60,028 bases of DNA, taken from positions 1-60,028 of the forward strand of contig JAUVUZ010000022.1 in the NCBI GenBank assembly GCA_030604885.1. Reading direction: 5' to 3'. The stretch is from Alphaproteobacteria bacterium. GTDB lineage: Bacteria; Pseudomonadota; Alphaproteobacteria; Rhodospirillales; Rhodospirillaceae. The notes below the pieces were generated by a model that made no database searches, had not been told where the DNA came from, and was given only the letters and a program-made list of their open reading frames with translations. A program made the translations under genes and the position numbers. Shown piece by piece: positions 1-8,948 of this stretch; positions within the stretch are counted from its first letter, which is position 1, and the number at the start of each line of letters is the position of its first letter.

Positions 1-137
1 CGGAAATGCGCGAGGAAGCCTACAACCTCGGCGCCCACGCGGTGATCGCCGTCGACCTCGACTACGAAGTCATCGGCGGCGACGACAAAACCATGCTGAT
101 GGTCTCCGCCAACGGCACCGCCGTGCGCTTCGGCTGA
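1..137 (+). CDS. YbjQ/UPF0145 family protein, 3' end only
   Basis: The window opens inside this gene; only the last 44 codons are present, read in the frame that stops at TGA 135-137. The translated tail contains [17 protein letters not shown] followed by [11 protein letters not shown], the hallmark C-terminal pattern of the YbjQ (UPF0145) family, small pentameric proteins once called heavy-metal-binding domain proteins. No precise biochemical role is established for the family. The gene runs toward the MFS gene on the other strand, and a multi-hairpin repeat separates the two. Confidence 0.85.
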   Translation, partial: EMREEAYNLGAHAVIAVDLDYEVIGGDDKTMLMVSANGTAVRFG

Positions 138-146
138 AGTGGGAAG

Positions 147-306
147 GCCAGGGCGCTGCCCTGGACCCGCCAAGGGCCTTGGGCCCTTGGATTTCGTTTC
201 CAAAGGAAAAGGGCCTCCCTGGTGGAGGCCCTTTTCCTTTGGAAGTGAGCGCGGGGTCCGGGGGGTCCGAGACCCCCCGGCGGGGTCCAGGGGCGGCGCC
301 CCTGGC
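147..306. repeat. Multi-hairpin intergenic repeat, copy 1
   Basis: Five inverted repeats stand in a row between convergent genes: 148-154/158-164 (loop gct), 170-178/182-190, a perfect 21-bp stem 198-218/224-244 with a 5-base loop, 58-bp downstream a 10-bp stem 258-267/271-280 with loop cga, and 287-294/298-305. The first (GGGC gct GCCC, then ggacccgc) and fourth (GGGAC/GGGTC cga GACCC/GTCCC) hairpins recur in the copies at 1580, 19284 and 29330. The central stem differs in sequence between copies but keeps its position. It probably works as a bidirectional transcription end; a REP/BIME-like mobile origin is possible. Confidence 0.75.
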
Positions 307-307
307 C

Positions 308-1555
308 TTACCGCCCCGGCCGCGGCACGGTGGCGAGGAGGAGGCCGCCGGTGGTGAGGAAGATCAGGATCGTCGCCATGCCCCAGCGTTGGGACTGGGT
401 GGCGTCGGTGACGATGGCGAGCAGGGCGGGACCGGCGAAGGCGGTGACCTTGCCGGAGAGGGCATAGAGGCCGAAGCAGGCGTTGAGGTCTTGCGGCGGG
501 GCGATGCGGGCCATGTAGGTGCGGCTGGCGGCCTGGGCGGGGCCGAGGAAGGCGCCGAGCAACAGGCCGAGCGCCCAGAACAGGGTGACGCTTTCAGTCA
601 GCACCAGGGCGAGGCCGATGCCCGAAATCGCCGCCACCGAGCCGAGCACCACCGCCTTGGGGCCGAAGGCGTCGTCCAGCCAGCCGCTCACGCCCGCGCC
701 GATCCCGGCGGTGACGTTGAGGGCGATGCCGAACACGATCACCTGGGACAGCGGCATGCCGAAGGTGCCCGCGGCATAGACCCCGCCGAACGCGAACAGG
801 GTGTTGAGGCCGTCGGTGTAGAGCATCCGCGCCAGCAGGAAGCGCCCGACCTTCGAGGCGGGGGGCCAGCGCCGCACCGCGCGCACCAGGTTGGGCAGCG
901 CGTCGCGCATCGCCGGGCCGAGGCCGCCGCCCGCGCCGCGCGGGTCCTTGACCCACAGCAGGAAGGGGATCGAGAACACCGCCATCCACACCGCCACCAG
1001 CACCGCCGCGGCGCGCACCGTCTCGCCCGCCGCCGGGTCCAGCCCCAGAGGCGGCGGGTCCGCCTGGATCAGCCCGAACAGCACCGCCACCAGGCACGCA
1101 AGACCGCCCACGTATCCCAGACCCCACGCCCAGCCGGAAATCCGCCCGATCCGCTCCGGCGCCGCCACCGCGGGCAGCAGGGCGTTGTAGAACACCGTGG
1201 CGATCTCGAAGCACGCGGTGCCCACCGCCACCAGAACCAGGCACAGCAACGCGCTGCCCGGCTCGGGCCGCACCCACCAGATCAGGCCGGTGGCAAGGCA
1301 CATTCCCGCCGTGAACGCCGCCACCCACCACGTCCGCCGCCCGGAGCGATCCGCCACCGCCCCCAGGAACGGACTCATCAGCGCGATCGCCAGCCCCGAG
1401 GCCGCCATCGCCCACCCCCACTGCGCCGTGCCCGACGCCTTGGACTCCGCCACCGCCTGGGTGAACCACGTGGAAATCACGAAGGTCTGAACCACCGTGG
1501 GAAACGCCGAGTTCGCCCAGTCGTACAGGCACCACCCCCAGACGGCCTTGCGCAT
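308..1555 (-). CDS. MFS transporter, UMF1/Atg22-like
   Basis: A 415-residue protein predicted to span the inner membrane about 12 times. The N-terminus reads MRKAVWGWCLYDWANSAF followed by a stretch ending FVISTWFTQAV, the signature of the UMF1 (Atg22-like) branch of the major facilitator superfamily, whose bacterial members are usually called permeases or effluxers of unknown substrate. The ATG at 1553-1555 was chosen because GGGGGAG lies 7 bases upstream and the membrane pattern begins there; reading further upstream would run into the repeat at 1580-1748. The gene is convergent with the YbjQ gene. No neighbour points to a substrate. Confidence 0.8.
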   Translation of the reverse strand: MRKAVWGWCLYDWANSAFPTVVQTFVISTWFTQAVAESKASGTAQWGWAMAASGLAIALMSPFLGAVADRSGRRTWWVAAFTAGMCLATGLIWWVRPEPGSALLCLVLVAVGTACFEIATVFYNALLPAVAAPERIGRISGWAWGLGYVGGLACLVAVLFGLIQADPPPLGLDPAAGETVRAAAVLVAVWMAVFSIPFLLWVKDPRGAGGGLGPAMRDALPNLVRAVRRWPPASKVGRFLLARMLYTDGLNTLFAFGGVYAAGTFGMPLSQVIVFGIALNVTAGIGAGVSGWLDDAFGPKAVVLGSVAAISGIGLALVLTESVTLFWALGLLLGAFLGPAQAASRTYMARIAPPQDLNACFGLYALSGKVTAFAGPALLAIVTDATQSQRWGMATILIFLTTGGLLLATVPRPGR

Positions 1556-1579
1556 CGGCGACTCCCCCGACAGTGAAAA

Positions 1580-1748
1580 ACCAGGCCGGGCGCTGCCCGG
1601 ACCCGCGAGGGGACAGAGGTCCCCTCGACCCCCCTCGTTTTCGCGCGAAGCGCTATCCAACCGTCACGTGGCGTGATGGCTCTATAGCGCTCCGCGCAAA
1701 ACCAAACCGTCCGGGGGGCGCGGGGGGACCGAGTCCCCCCGCAGACTT
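1580..1748. repeat. Multi-hairpin intergenic repeat, copy 2
   Basis: It has the same architecture as copy 1: 1586-1591/1595-1600 (CCGGGC gct GCCCGG), 1607-1614/1619-1626, a long imperfect central stem 1637-1656/1684-1702 that encloses CGTCACG tgg CGTGATG, and 1722-1729/1733-1740 with loop cga. The left flank carries AAAAA and the right flank TTTT, so each strand reads a stem followed by a U-run. This copy lies between two genes that both run leftward (downstream of gdhB, upstream of the MFS gene), so it probably terminates gdhB transcription. Confidence 0.8.
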
Positions 1749-1753
1749 GTGTT

Positions 1754-4700
1754 TTACGCCCGCGCCATGGTGCGGTACTGCCGCGCCGCCACGGTAAGCA
1801 TGGCGAGGTCGGGGGTTTGGGCGGCGTCGCGGTATTCGGCGAGCAGGCGGTCGGCCTGTTCGACGGCGTAGGCGTTGGCGGCGATCCATTCGCCGAGGGC
1901 GGTTTCCACCGATTCGGGGGTGGCTTCCGGGGCGAGGCGGGCGAGGACGCCGTGGGCGACGTCGCGCTGCTGTTCCGAGAAGTCCTCGATCAGGGCGCCG
2001 AGGGCGAGTTTCTGCCAGTGGCTGCGCGGCGCGAGCCGGGCGGCCTGGGTTTTGAGCCAGCCGAAGCCGAAGCGGTCGCCGACGCGGTCGTGGGCAGCGG
2101 CGGCGAGCGGGATGGCGAGGGCGCAGGTTTCGGCGAGGGTGACGACGTCGGGCACCGGCACCATCGCGTCGAGGGCGAGGACCCGGCGCGCGAGGTCGTC
2201 GGGCACGCCCGCCGCGAGCCAGGCGCGGCCTTCCTCTCCGGCGTCGGCCGGGAGGGCGAGGCGCGAGGGCAGCATCGCCTCGGCCCCGGCGCGGAGCCGG
2301 GCGGAGAGGCCGGAGATGTCCATGGGCTGCGGCGCGTGGCGGAGGATCCACGACACCAGGGCGCGCACGGCGCGGTTGACCGCCATCAGCATCGCGAGCT
2401 GGGTCTGCGCCGGAACCCGGGTGTCGAGCGCCTCGATGGCGGCCCACACGCTTTCGAGATCGAAGGCGGTGCGGACGACCAGGAAGGCGCGGGCGATGTC
2501 CGCCGGGTTGCGGCCGCTGTCCTCGATCATCTCGGTGAGGAAGGTGCCGCCGACGCGGTTGACCACCGCGTTGGCCACCACCGTGGCGACGATTTCGCGG
2601 CGCAGGCGGTGGGCGTGGATCGCGGCGCCGAAGCCCTGGCGCAGCGCGGGCGGGAAGTAGCCGATCAGCTCGGCGTCGAGCTGGGCGGCGTCGGGCAGGT
2701 CGCTGTCGATGATTTCGTCGAACAGCCAGAGCTTGCAGTAGGGCATCACCACCGCCGCCTCGGGCCGGGTGAGGACGCCGCGCTTGGCGATGCGCTCGGC
2801 GAGATGTTCCTCGGTGGGGAGGAACTCGATGGCGCGGTCCAGGCGGCCCAGGCGTTCGAGGTGGCGGATCAGGCGCGCCTGTTCGTCCAGGCGGTCGGGT
2901 CCGTGCGCTTCCATCATCGAAAGCGCCTGGCTTTGCAGGTAGTTGTCGCGCAGCACCAGGTGGCCGACGTCGTCGGTCATGGTGGCGAGCAGGGTGTTGC
3001 GCTGCTTCACCGTCATGTCGCCGTGGGCGACCACTTCGTTGAGCAGGATCTTGATGTTGACCTCGTGGTCGGAGCAGTCCACGCCCGCCGAGTTGTCGAT
3101 GGCGTCGGTGTTGATGCGCCCGCCCGCCAGCGCGTATTCGATGCGGCCGAGCTGGGTGGCGCCGAGGTTGGCGCCCTCGCCCACCACCTTGGCGCGGAGC
3201 ATCCGGCCGGTGACGCGCACCGCGTCGTTGGCGCGGTCGCCCACCTCCGCGTCGGTTTCGTCGGAGGCGCGGAGATAGGTGCCGATGCCGCCGAAGAACA
3301 GCAGGTCCACGTCGGCCGTGAGGATGGCGCGGATCAGCTCGTTGGGGGTCACCACCTGGGCGACGCCGAAGCGCGCCGCCGCCTCGGGCGAGAGCTTGAG
3401 GGTCTTGGACTGGCGGCTGAACACCGCGCCGCCCTTGGAGAGCAGCTTGGGATCGTAGTCGGCCCAGGTGGAGCGCGGCGTCTCGAACAGGCGCTGGCGC
3501 TCGGCGTAGGAGGTTTCGGCGTCCGGATCGGGATCGACGAAGATGTGGATGTGGTTGAACGCGCCGATCAGCTTGGTCTTGCGGGATTGCAGCAGGCCGT
3601 TGCCGAACACGTCGCCCGCCATGTCGCCGACGCCGACGGCGGTGAACGGCTCGGACTGGATGTCGCGGCCGAGTTCGCGGAAGTGGCGCTTCACCGATTC
3701 CCACGCGCCGCGAGCGGTGATGCCCATGGCCTTGTGGTCGTAGCCCTGGGAGCCGCCGGAGGCGAAGGCGTCGTCGAGCCAGAAGCCCGCCGCCTGGGAT
3801 TCGGCGTTGGCGATGTCGGAGAAGGTCGCGGTGCCCTTGTCGGCGGCCACCACCAGGTAGGGGTCGTCGCCGTCGTGCCGCACCACGCCCTCGGGCGGCA
3901 CCACCGCGCCGCCGACGAGGTTGTCGGTGAGGCCGAGGAGGGCGCGCATGAACAGCTTGTAGCACTCGATCGCCTCGGCCAGCACCGCCTCGCGGGTGCC
4001 GCCCGCGGGCGGCCGCTTGCAGATGAAGCCGCCCTTGGCGCCCACCGGCACGATCACCGAGTTCTTGACCATCTGCGCCTTGATCAGGCCGAGGATCTCG
4101 GTGCGGAAGTCCTCCGGCCGGTCCGACCAGCGGATGCCGCCGCGCGCCACCTTGCCGCCGCGCAGGTGCACCGCCTCGAGCCGGGGCGAGTAGACGAAGA
4201 TTTCCACCCACGGCTTCGGCTTCGGCAGGTCGTCGAGGTCGCGGGAGGCGAGCTTGAACGCCAGCGTCGGCTTCGGCGCGCCGTCCGCTTCGGTCTGGTA
4301 GTGGTTGGTGCGCAGCGTCGCGCGGATCAGGTTGAGGTAGCGCCGCAGGATGCGGTCGGCGTCGGCCGAGGCGATGGCGTCGAGGCCCTGGCCGATTTCC
4401 GCCTCGATCCCGGCGGCGCGTTCGACGGTGCCCGCGCCCTGGCGGGCGGGGTCGTTACGGGTATGGAACAGGTCCACCAGCAGGCGGGTGACGCCCGCGT
4501 TGTCGAGCAGGGTCTGCGAGATGTAGCTCTGCGAGAACGGGAACAGCACCTGGCGCAGATAGCGGGCGTAGGCGCGCAGCACCGTCACCTCCCGCGCGGT
4601 CAGCCCGGCGCCGATGACGAGGCGGTTGAAGCCGTCGTTCTCCACCTCGCCCGACCACACCCGGCCGAGCGCGTCCTGGAACGGCTTGCGCACCGCCTGG

Positions 4701-6580
4701 ATGTCGACGGTGCCGCCGTGGGCGGCGCGCAGGCCGAAGTCGTGAATCCACACCGCGGCGCTTTCGCCCACGCGCACCGGGTAGGGGATCTCCTCCAGCA
4801 CCCGCAGGCCCATGTTCTCGAGCATCGGCAGGATGTCGGAAAGCGGCACCGCGTGGCCCTTGCTGTAGACCTTGAGGCGGATTTCCTCCGCCGCCGCCTC
4901 GAGCGGACGATAGAGGTTCATGCCGAGCACGCCGGTGGCGGCGGTCTCCTCGATGCGGGCGATGTCGAACACCGCGGTGTCGGCGTCGAAGTGCTCGGTG
5001 TAGTTGCTGGGGAAGGCGCGGGCGTAGCGGCGCAGCACCTCCGCCCCGCGCGCCTCGCCCAGGGTGCGGTGGAGGGCGTCGCGGAGGTTGTCCTCCCACG
5101 CGCGGGCGGCGGCGGCGAGCCGCGCCTCGATCTCGCGGGGGTCGTAATCGGGCAGATGGCCCGGCTGGGTGCGCACCAGCACGTGCAGGCGCGCCAGCGG
5201 CAGCTCGTTGATCTGGGTGTAATAGGCCATCACCTCGCCGTCGAAGGCCTTGGCGAGGATGTCCTGCATCGCCAGGCGCAGCGGCGTGTCGAAGCGGTCG
5301 CGCGGGATGTAGACGAGGCAGGAGACGAAGCGCTGCAGGTCGTCCTCGCGCAGGAACAGGGCGACGCGGCGGCGCTCCTGCAATTGCAGGATGCCCACCG
5401 AAACCGCGAGGAGATGGGATTCGGACGACTGGAACAGCTCGTCGCGGGGCAGGTTTTCGAGGATCGACAGCAGCTTCTTGCCGTCGTGGCCGTCGCGGCG
5501 GAACCCGGCGGCGGCGATCACGCGGCTGATCTTGCCGCGCAGCATCGGCACGCCGAGGGGAGTGTTGGTGTAGATTTCGGCGGTGAACAGGCCGAGGAAC
5601 AGCCAGATGCCGATCACCCGGCCCTCGGCGTCGCGGCGCTTGACGACGATCGCGTCCATCGCCACCGGGCGGTGGACGGTGGAGCGGCGCACGCTTTTCG
5701 CCACCAGCAGCGGCGGGCCTTCCTGGTTGAAGATCAGGTTTTCCACCTGCCCCGCGGCGTTGGTCTGCAATTCGTCGAAGACGCGGCGTTCCGGGTCGCG
5801 CAGGATGCCGAGGCCCGAGGCCGGGTCGAAGCGCAGCGCCGGGCCGGAGCCGTCGTCCACCGCGGCGTAGACCCGCGAGCCGAGGAAGGTGAAGTGGTGG
5901 GCGCGCAGCCATTCGAGGAAGGCGCGGCACTCGTGGCAATCGTCCTCGGGGAAGTCTCCGGCGAGGGCCTCGTCGACCCGGGCGCGCATCGCCAGCCAGT
6001 CCTCCACCGCGACGCGGACGTCGGCCAGCACCTCCTTGAGGCGGGCGACGATGCGCTCGATCGAGGCGGCGTCGATCTGGCGGGTGACCTCCACGTGCAT
6101 CACCGATTCGACGATGCCGCCCTCGCCGCCCTCGGGCAGCAGGCGCACGAGGTTGCCCGCCGAGTCGCGCTCCACCGCCACGACCGGGTGGATGATGCCG
6201 AACACCTCGACGTCCAGCGCGTTGAGGGCGGCGGTGACGGTGTCGACCAGGAACGGCATGTCGTCGTTGACCATCTCGATCACGGTGTGATCGCAGGTCC
6301 AGCCGGTTTCCTCGGCGGTGGGGTTGAAGGCGCGGATCGCCAGCGTCCCCGGCACCCGGCGCTGCGCCAGGGTCCAGGCGGAGCGGGCGGCGCCGTAGAG
6401 GTATTCCATCGGCCGACCCTGGATGTCGCCGGGCGCGACGGTGCGGTAGAACTGGGCGATGAAGGCGGTCACGGCGGCGATGTCGTCGGCCTTGGCGCGG
6501 GCGGTCTGCATTTTCTGCCGCGCGTGGGCGATGGTTTCGGCCACCGTGGCCTCGGAACCGATGGTGAGAGTGTGGGGCAT
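1754..6580 (-). CDS. gdhB: NAD-specific glutamate dehydrogenase, large (180 kDa) type
   Basis: A 1,608-residue protein, the usual length of the large bacterial NAD-GDH family (about 1,600 residues), which oxidatively deaminates L-glutamate to 2-oxoglutarate and ammonia in the cytoplasm and feeds amino-acid carbon into the TCA cycle. The N-terminal half holds the ACT-like regulatory region typical of the family (for example NDDMPFLVDTVTAALNAL near residue 110). The catalytic core near residues 808-850 shows GGIRWSDRPEDF followed by AKGGF, the substrate-lysine region; the Rossmann-type NAD region follows. The ATG at 6578-6580 has AGGGA upstream. It is monocistronic, and its end lies just beside repeat copy 2. 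Confidence 0.95.
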   Translation of the reverse strand: MPHTLTIGSEATVAETIAHARQKMQTARAKADDIAAVTAFIAQFYRTVAPGDIQGRPMEYLYGAARSAWTLAQRRVPGTLAIRAFNPTAEETGWTCDHTVIEMVNDDMPFLVDTVTAALNALDVEVFGIIHPVVAVERDSAGNLVRLLPEGGEGGIVESVMHVEVTRQIDAASIERIVARLKEVLADVRVAVEDWLAMRARVDEALAGDFPEDDCHECRAFLEWLRAHHFTFLGSRVYAAVDDGSGPALRFDPASGLGILRDPERRVFDELQTNAAGQVENLIFNQEGPPLLVAKSVRRSTVHRPVAMDAIVVKRRDAEGRVIGIWLFLGLFTAEIYTNTPLGVPMLRGKISRVIAAAGFRRDGHDGKKLLSILENLPRDELFQSSESHLLAVSVGILQLQERRRVALFLREDDLQRFVSCLVYIPRDRFDTPLRLAMQDILAKAFDGEVMAYYTQINELPLARLHVLVRTQPGHLPDYDPREIEARLAAAARAWEDNLRDALHRTLGEARGAEVLRRYARAFPSNYTEHFDADTAVFDIARIEETAATGVLGMNLYRPLEAAAEEIRLKVYSKGHAVPLSDILPMLENMGLRVLEEIPYPVRVGESAAVWIHDFGLRAAHGGTVDIQAVRKPFQDALGRVWSGEVENDGFNRLVIGAGLTAREVTVLRAYARYLRQVLFPFSQSYISQTLLDNAGVTRLLVDLFHTRNDPARQGAGTVERAAGIEAEIGQGLDAIASADADRILRRYLNLIRATLRTNHYQTEADGAPKPTLAFKLASRDLDDLPKPKPWVEIFVYSPRLEAVHLRGGKVARGGIRWSDRPEDFRTEILGLIKAQMVKNSVIVPVGAKGGFICKRPPAGGTREAVLAEAIECYKLFMRALLGLTDNLVGGAVVPPEGVVRHDGDDPYLVVAADKGTATFSDIANAESQAAGFWLDDAFASGGSQGYDHKAMGITARGAWESVKRHFRELGRDIQSEPFTAVGVGDMAGDVFGNGLLQSRKTKLIGAFNHIHIFVDPDPDAETSYAERQRLFETPRSTWADYDPKLLSKGGAVFSRQSKTLKLSPEAAARFGVAQVVTPNELIRAILTADVDLLFFGGIGTYLRASDETDAEVGDRANDAVRVTGRMLRAKVVGEGANLGATQLGRIEYALAGGRINTDAIDNSAGVDCSDHEVNIKILLNEVVAHGDMTVKQRNTLLATMTDDVGHLVLRDNYLQSQALSMMEAHGPDRLDEQARLIRHLERLGRLDRAIEFLPTEEHLAERIAKRGVLTRPEAAVVMPYCKLWLFDEIIDSDLPDAAQLDAELIGYFPPALRQGFGAAIHAHRLRREIVATVVANAVVNRVGGTFLTEMIEDSGRNPADIARAFLVVRTAFDLESVWAAIEALDTRVPAQTQLAMLMAVNRAVRALVSWILRHAPQPMDISGLSARLRAGAEAMLPSRLALPADAGEEGRAWLAAGVPDDLARRVLALDAMVPVPDVVTLAETCALAIPLAAAAHDRVGDRFGFGWLKTQAARLAPRSHWQKLALGALIEDFSEQQRDVAHGVLARLAPEATPESVETALGEWIAANAYAVEQADRLLAEYRDAAQTPDLAMLTVAARQYRTMARA

Positions 6581-6690
6581 TGGGTGCGTCCCTTGTTAAC
6601 CCGCTTGAGTGGTGTTCCTCGCCCGTATTAGGCTAGGCGTTATCGGCCGTTTTGCAACGGTTTATCCCGGAAATTCGACGGAGAAAAGCG

Positions 6691-7392
6691 GTGCTGCGGT
6701 TCGCGCGGGTGAATGCCGGATACGGCGCCGTCCAGGTGCTGTTCGACCTCGACCTGACGGTGGAAAAGGGCGAGGCGGTGGCGCTGATCGGGCGCAACGG
6801 CGCGGGCAAGACCACCACCCTCAAGACCGCCATCGGCCTCACCCGCCTCACCGGCGGGCAGGTTCTGTTCGACGGGGAGGACATCACCGGCCTCGCCACC
6901 CACGCGGCGGCGCGGCGCGGCCTGGGCTGGGTGCCGGAGGACCGCCGGGTGTTCGCGCGGCTGACGGTGTGGGAAAACCTCGACGTGGGCCGCCGCCCGC
7001 CCCGGCCCGACGCGCCGGAGTGGAGCGAGGCGCGGGTGCTCGACGTCTTCCCCCACCTCAAGGGCCTGCTGGAGCGCCCCGCCGCCCACCTCTCGGGCGG
7101 CGAGCAGCAGATGCTCACGGTGGCGCGCACCCTGATGGGCCAGCCGCGCCTGCTGCTGCTCGACGAACCCTCCGAGGGCATCGCGCCCAAGGTGGTGGAA
7201 GACCTCGCCCGCGCGCTCGCCGGGGTGAAGGCGGCGGGCGTCGGGATTCTCCTGTCCGAGCAGAACTGGCGCTTCGCCGCCGCGCTGGCGGACCGGGCGG
7301 TGCTGCTGGAGCGCGGCCGCGCGGTGGGCGAAGGGTCGATGGCGGCGCTGATCGCCGAGGGCGACCGGCTGGCGGCGGTGCTGGGGGTCTGA
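6691..7392 (+). CDS. livF: Branched-chain amino-acid type ABC transporter ATPase (LivF-like), orphan
   Basis: A 233-residue nucleotide-binding subunit with Walker A GRNGAGKTTT, signature LSGGEQQML, Walker B LLLLDEP and switch His-equivalent region ILLSEQN. Length and the GLGWVPEDRRVFARLTVWENL segment are typical of LivF, one of the two ATPases of high-affinity branched-chain amino-acid/amide importers. GTG 6691 was chosen because GGAG lies 7 bases upstream; an in-frame TTG at 6652 has no ribosome-binding site. Odd point: livG, livH, livM and a binding-protein gene are absent on both sides, so it either serves a system encoded elsewhere or is a remnant. Confidence 0.85.
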   Translation: MLRFARVNAGYGAVQVLFDLDLTVEKGEAVALIGRNGAGKTTTLKTAIGLTRLTGGQVLFDGEDITGLATHAAARRGLGWVPEDRRVFARLTVWENLDVGRRPPRPDAPEWSEARVLDVFPHLKGLLERPAAHLSGGEQQMLTVARTLMGQPRLLLLDEPSEGIAPKVVEDLARALAGVKAAGVGILLSEQNWRFAAALADRAVLLERGRAVGEGSMAALIAEGDRLAAVLGV

Positions 7393-7493
7393 AGTTATCT
7401 AGACAACTTGGCGGCGATTGTCCGTCTTGCGCGGGCCGGCCCTCCGGGGGCATTGTCGTTGCGAAGGATTCCAACGAGTCGGGAGATCGGACC

Positions 7494-7763
7494 ATGGGCC
7501 TGCGGGTGCGCAAGATCGTGCGGCTTCTGCCGGGCGTGCGCCTCAACCTCAGCAAGGGCGGCGGCAGCCTGTCCCTCGGCGGGCGCGGCCTGTCGGTCAA
7601 CCTCGGGCGCGAGGGGGTGCGCACCACCGTCGGCGCGCCGGGCACCGGCCTCTCCTACTCCACCCGCGCGCCGTGGGCCGGGGGCGGCACCGCGCGCACC
7701 CTCGCCATCGTCGCCGCGCTGGCGGCGCTGGCGGTGCTCGCCTGGTTCGCCTTCGCCGCATGA
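7494..7763 (+). CDS. DUF4236 domain protein with C-terminal membrane segment
   Basis: An 89-residue protein. The first 60 residues hold the DUF4236 pattern (LPGVRLNLSKGGGSLSLG, then SVNLG and TTVGAPGTGLSYS), a short Gly/Ser-rich beta domain of unknown function. The last 20 residues (ALAALAVLAWFAFAA) form one hydrophobic segment, so it is probably membrane-anchored. The stop codon overlaps the start of the next gene (ATGA at 7760-7763), which implies coupled translation with the MFS transporter. Confidence 0.75.
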   Translation: MGLRVRKIVRLLPGVRLNLSKGGGSLSLGGRGLSVNLGREGVRTTVGAPGTGLSYSTRAPWAGGGTARTLAIVAALAALAVLAWFAFAA

Positions 7764-8941
7764 CCGGCCGCCGCCGCACCCTGGCGATCCTCTGCCTGGG
7801 GATGTCGCAGCTGCTGCACTGGGGCCTCACCTACTACCTGATCGGCGGCTTCGGCGGCCGCATCGGCGCCGATTTGGGCTGGAGCCACGCCAAGGTCTAC
7901 GCCGGGTTCTCGCTGGCGCTGCTGGCGATGGGCGTGCTGTCGGCGCCGGTGGGGCGCGCCATCGACCGCCACGGCGGCCGGGGGCCGATGAGCGCGGGCG
8001 CGGTGCTGGCCGCGCTCGGCTGCCTCGGCCTCGCCGTCGCGCGCGACTATTGGCTCTATCTGCTGGCGTGGGCGGTTCTCGGCGCGGCGATGCGCCTGAC
8101 CCTCTACGACGCCGCCTTCGCCGCCCTCGCCCGGGCGTTCGGCAGCGGCGCCAAGCGGCCGATCGCGCAGATCACCCTGCTCGGCGGCCTCGCCTCCACG
8201 GTGTTCTGGCCGTTCGGCAACTGGCTGGCCGAGGGCTGGGGCTGGCGCGCCGCGATGGTGGTCTACGCGGCCATCGCCCTCGCCTCGATCCCGCTGTTCC
8301 TCACCCTGCCGCGCGTGCCGCGCCCGGCCCCCTCCGCCGACGCCACGGCCGCGGAGGCGCTGCCGCCGCCCCCGCCGCCCTCGCGCGCCGCGGCGTGGCT
8401 TTATGCCTTCACCGTCGGCGGCCTCAACTTCCTCAACGCGGCGATGTCGGCGCACATGATCGCGCTGCTGAGCGGCCTCGGCCTCGCGCTCGCCAGCGCG
8501 GTGTGGGTGGCGTCGCTGCGCGGCGTCGGGCAATCGGCGGCGCGGCTGGGGGAGGTGCTGTTCGGCGGGCGGCTCAACCCGCTCGATCTCCACCTCGGCG
8601 CCGCCATCGGCCTGCCGCTCAGCTTCCTCGCCGGGCTTTGGAGCGGCGACTGGATCGCGGCGGCGGTGGTCTATTGCCTGGTCTACGGCGCATCCAACGG
8701 GCTGATGTCGATCACCCGCGGCACCTTGCCGCTGGTGCTGTTCGACCCGCGCAGCTACGGCGCCACGGTGGGGCGGCTGCTCACCCCCGGGTTCGTGCTC
8801 GCCGCCGCCGCGCCCTCGGCGTTCGCGGCGCTGATCGACGCCTTCGGGCCGCACGCGGCGATGACGGTGGCGGCGGCCCTGGCGCTCGGCATCACCGCCG
8901 CCGCGGCGGTGCTGCGGCGGCGGTTCCATCGCCCGATCTAG
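7760..8941 (+). CDS. MFS transporter
   Basis: A 393-residue membrane protein with about 12 hydrophobic segments and the MFS loop-2-like motif GRAIDRHGGRGP after TM2. A proline-rich cytoplasmic linker (LPPPPPPS) sits in the middle, between the two six-helix halves. The ATG was chosen by its 4-base ATGA overlap with the DUF4236 gene; the region upstream belongs to that gene in another frame. The substrate is not evident. It is convergent with the TRAP permease gene, with only 7 bases between the stops. Confidence 0.8.
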   Translation: MTGRRRTLAILCLGMSQLLHWGLTYYLIGGFGGRIGADLGWSHAKVYAGFSLALLAMGVLSAPVGRAIDRHGGRGPMSAGAVLAALGCLGLAVARDYWLYLLAWAVLGAAMRLTLYDAAFAALARAFGSGAKRPIAQITLLGGLASTVFWPFGNWLAEGWGWRAAMVVYAAIALASIPLFLTLPRVPRPAPSADATAAEALPPPPPPSRAAAWLYAFTVGGLNFLNAAMSAHMIALLSGLGLALASAVWVASLRGVGQSAARLGEVLFGGRLNPLDLHLGAAIGLPLSFLAGLWSGDWIAAAVVYCLVYGASNGLMSITRGTLPLVLFDPRSYGATVGRLLTPGFVLAAAAPSAFAALIDAFGPHAAMTVAAALALGITAAAAVLRRRFHRPI

Positions 8942-8948
8942 GGGAGGC

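Noticed and set aside
1817-6631. A 1,604-codon plus-strand reading frame antisense to gdhB
   Set aside because: It is an exact shadow of the NAD-glutamate dehydrogenase gene; its composition (runs of His, Gly, Asp, Val) is the usual result of reading a GC-rich gene in reverse.
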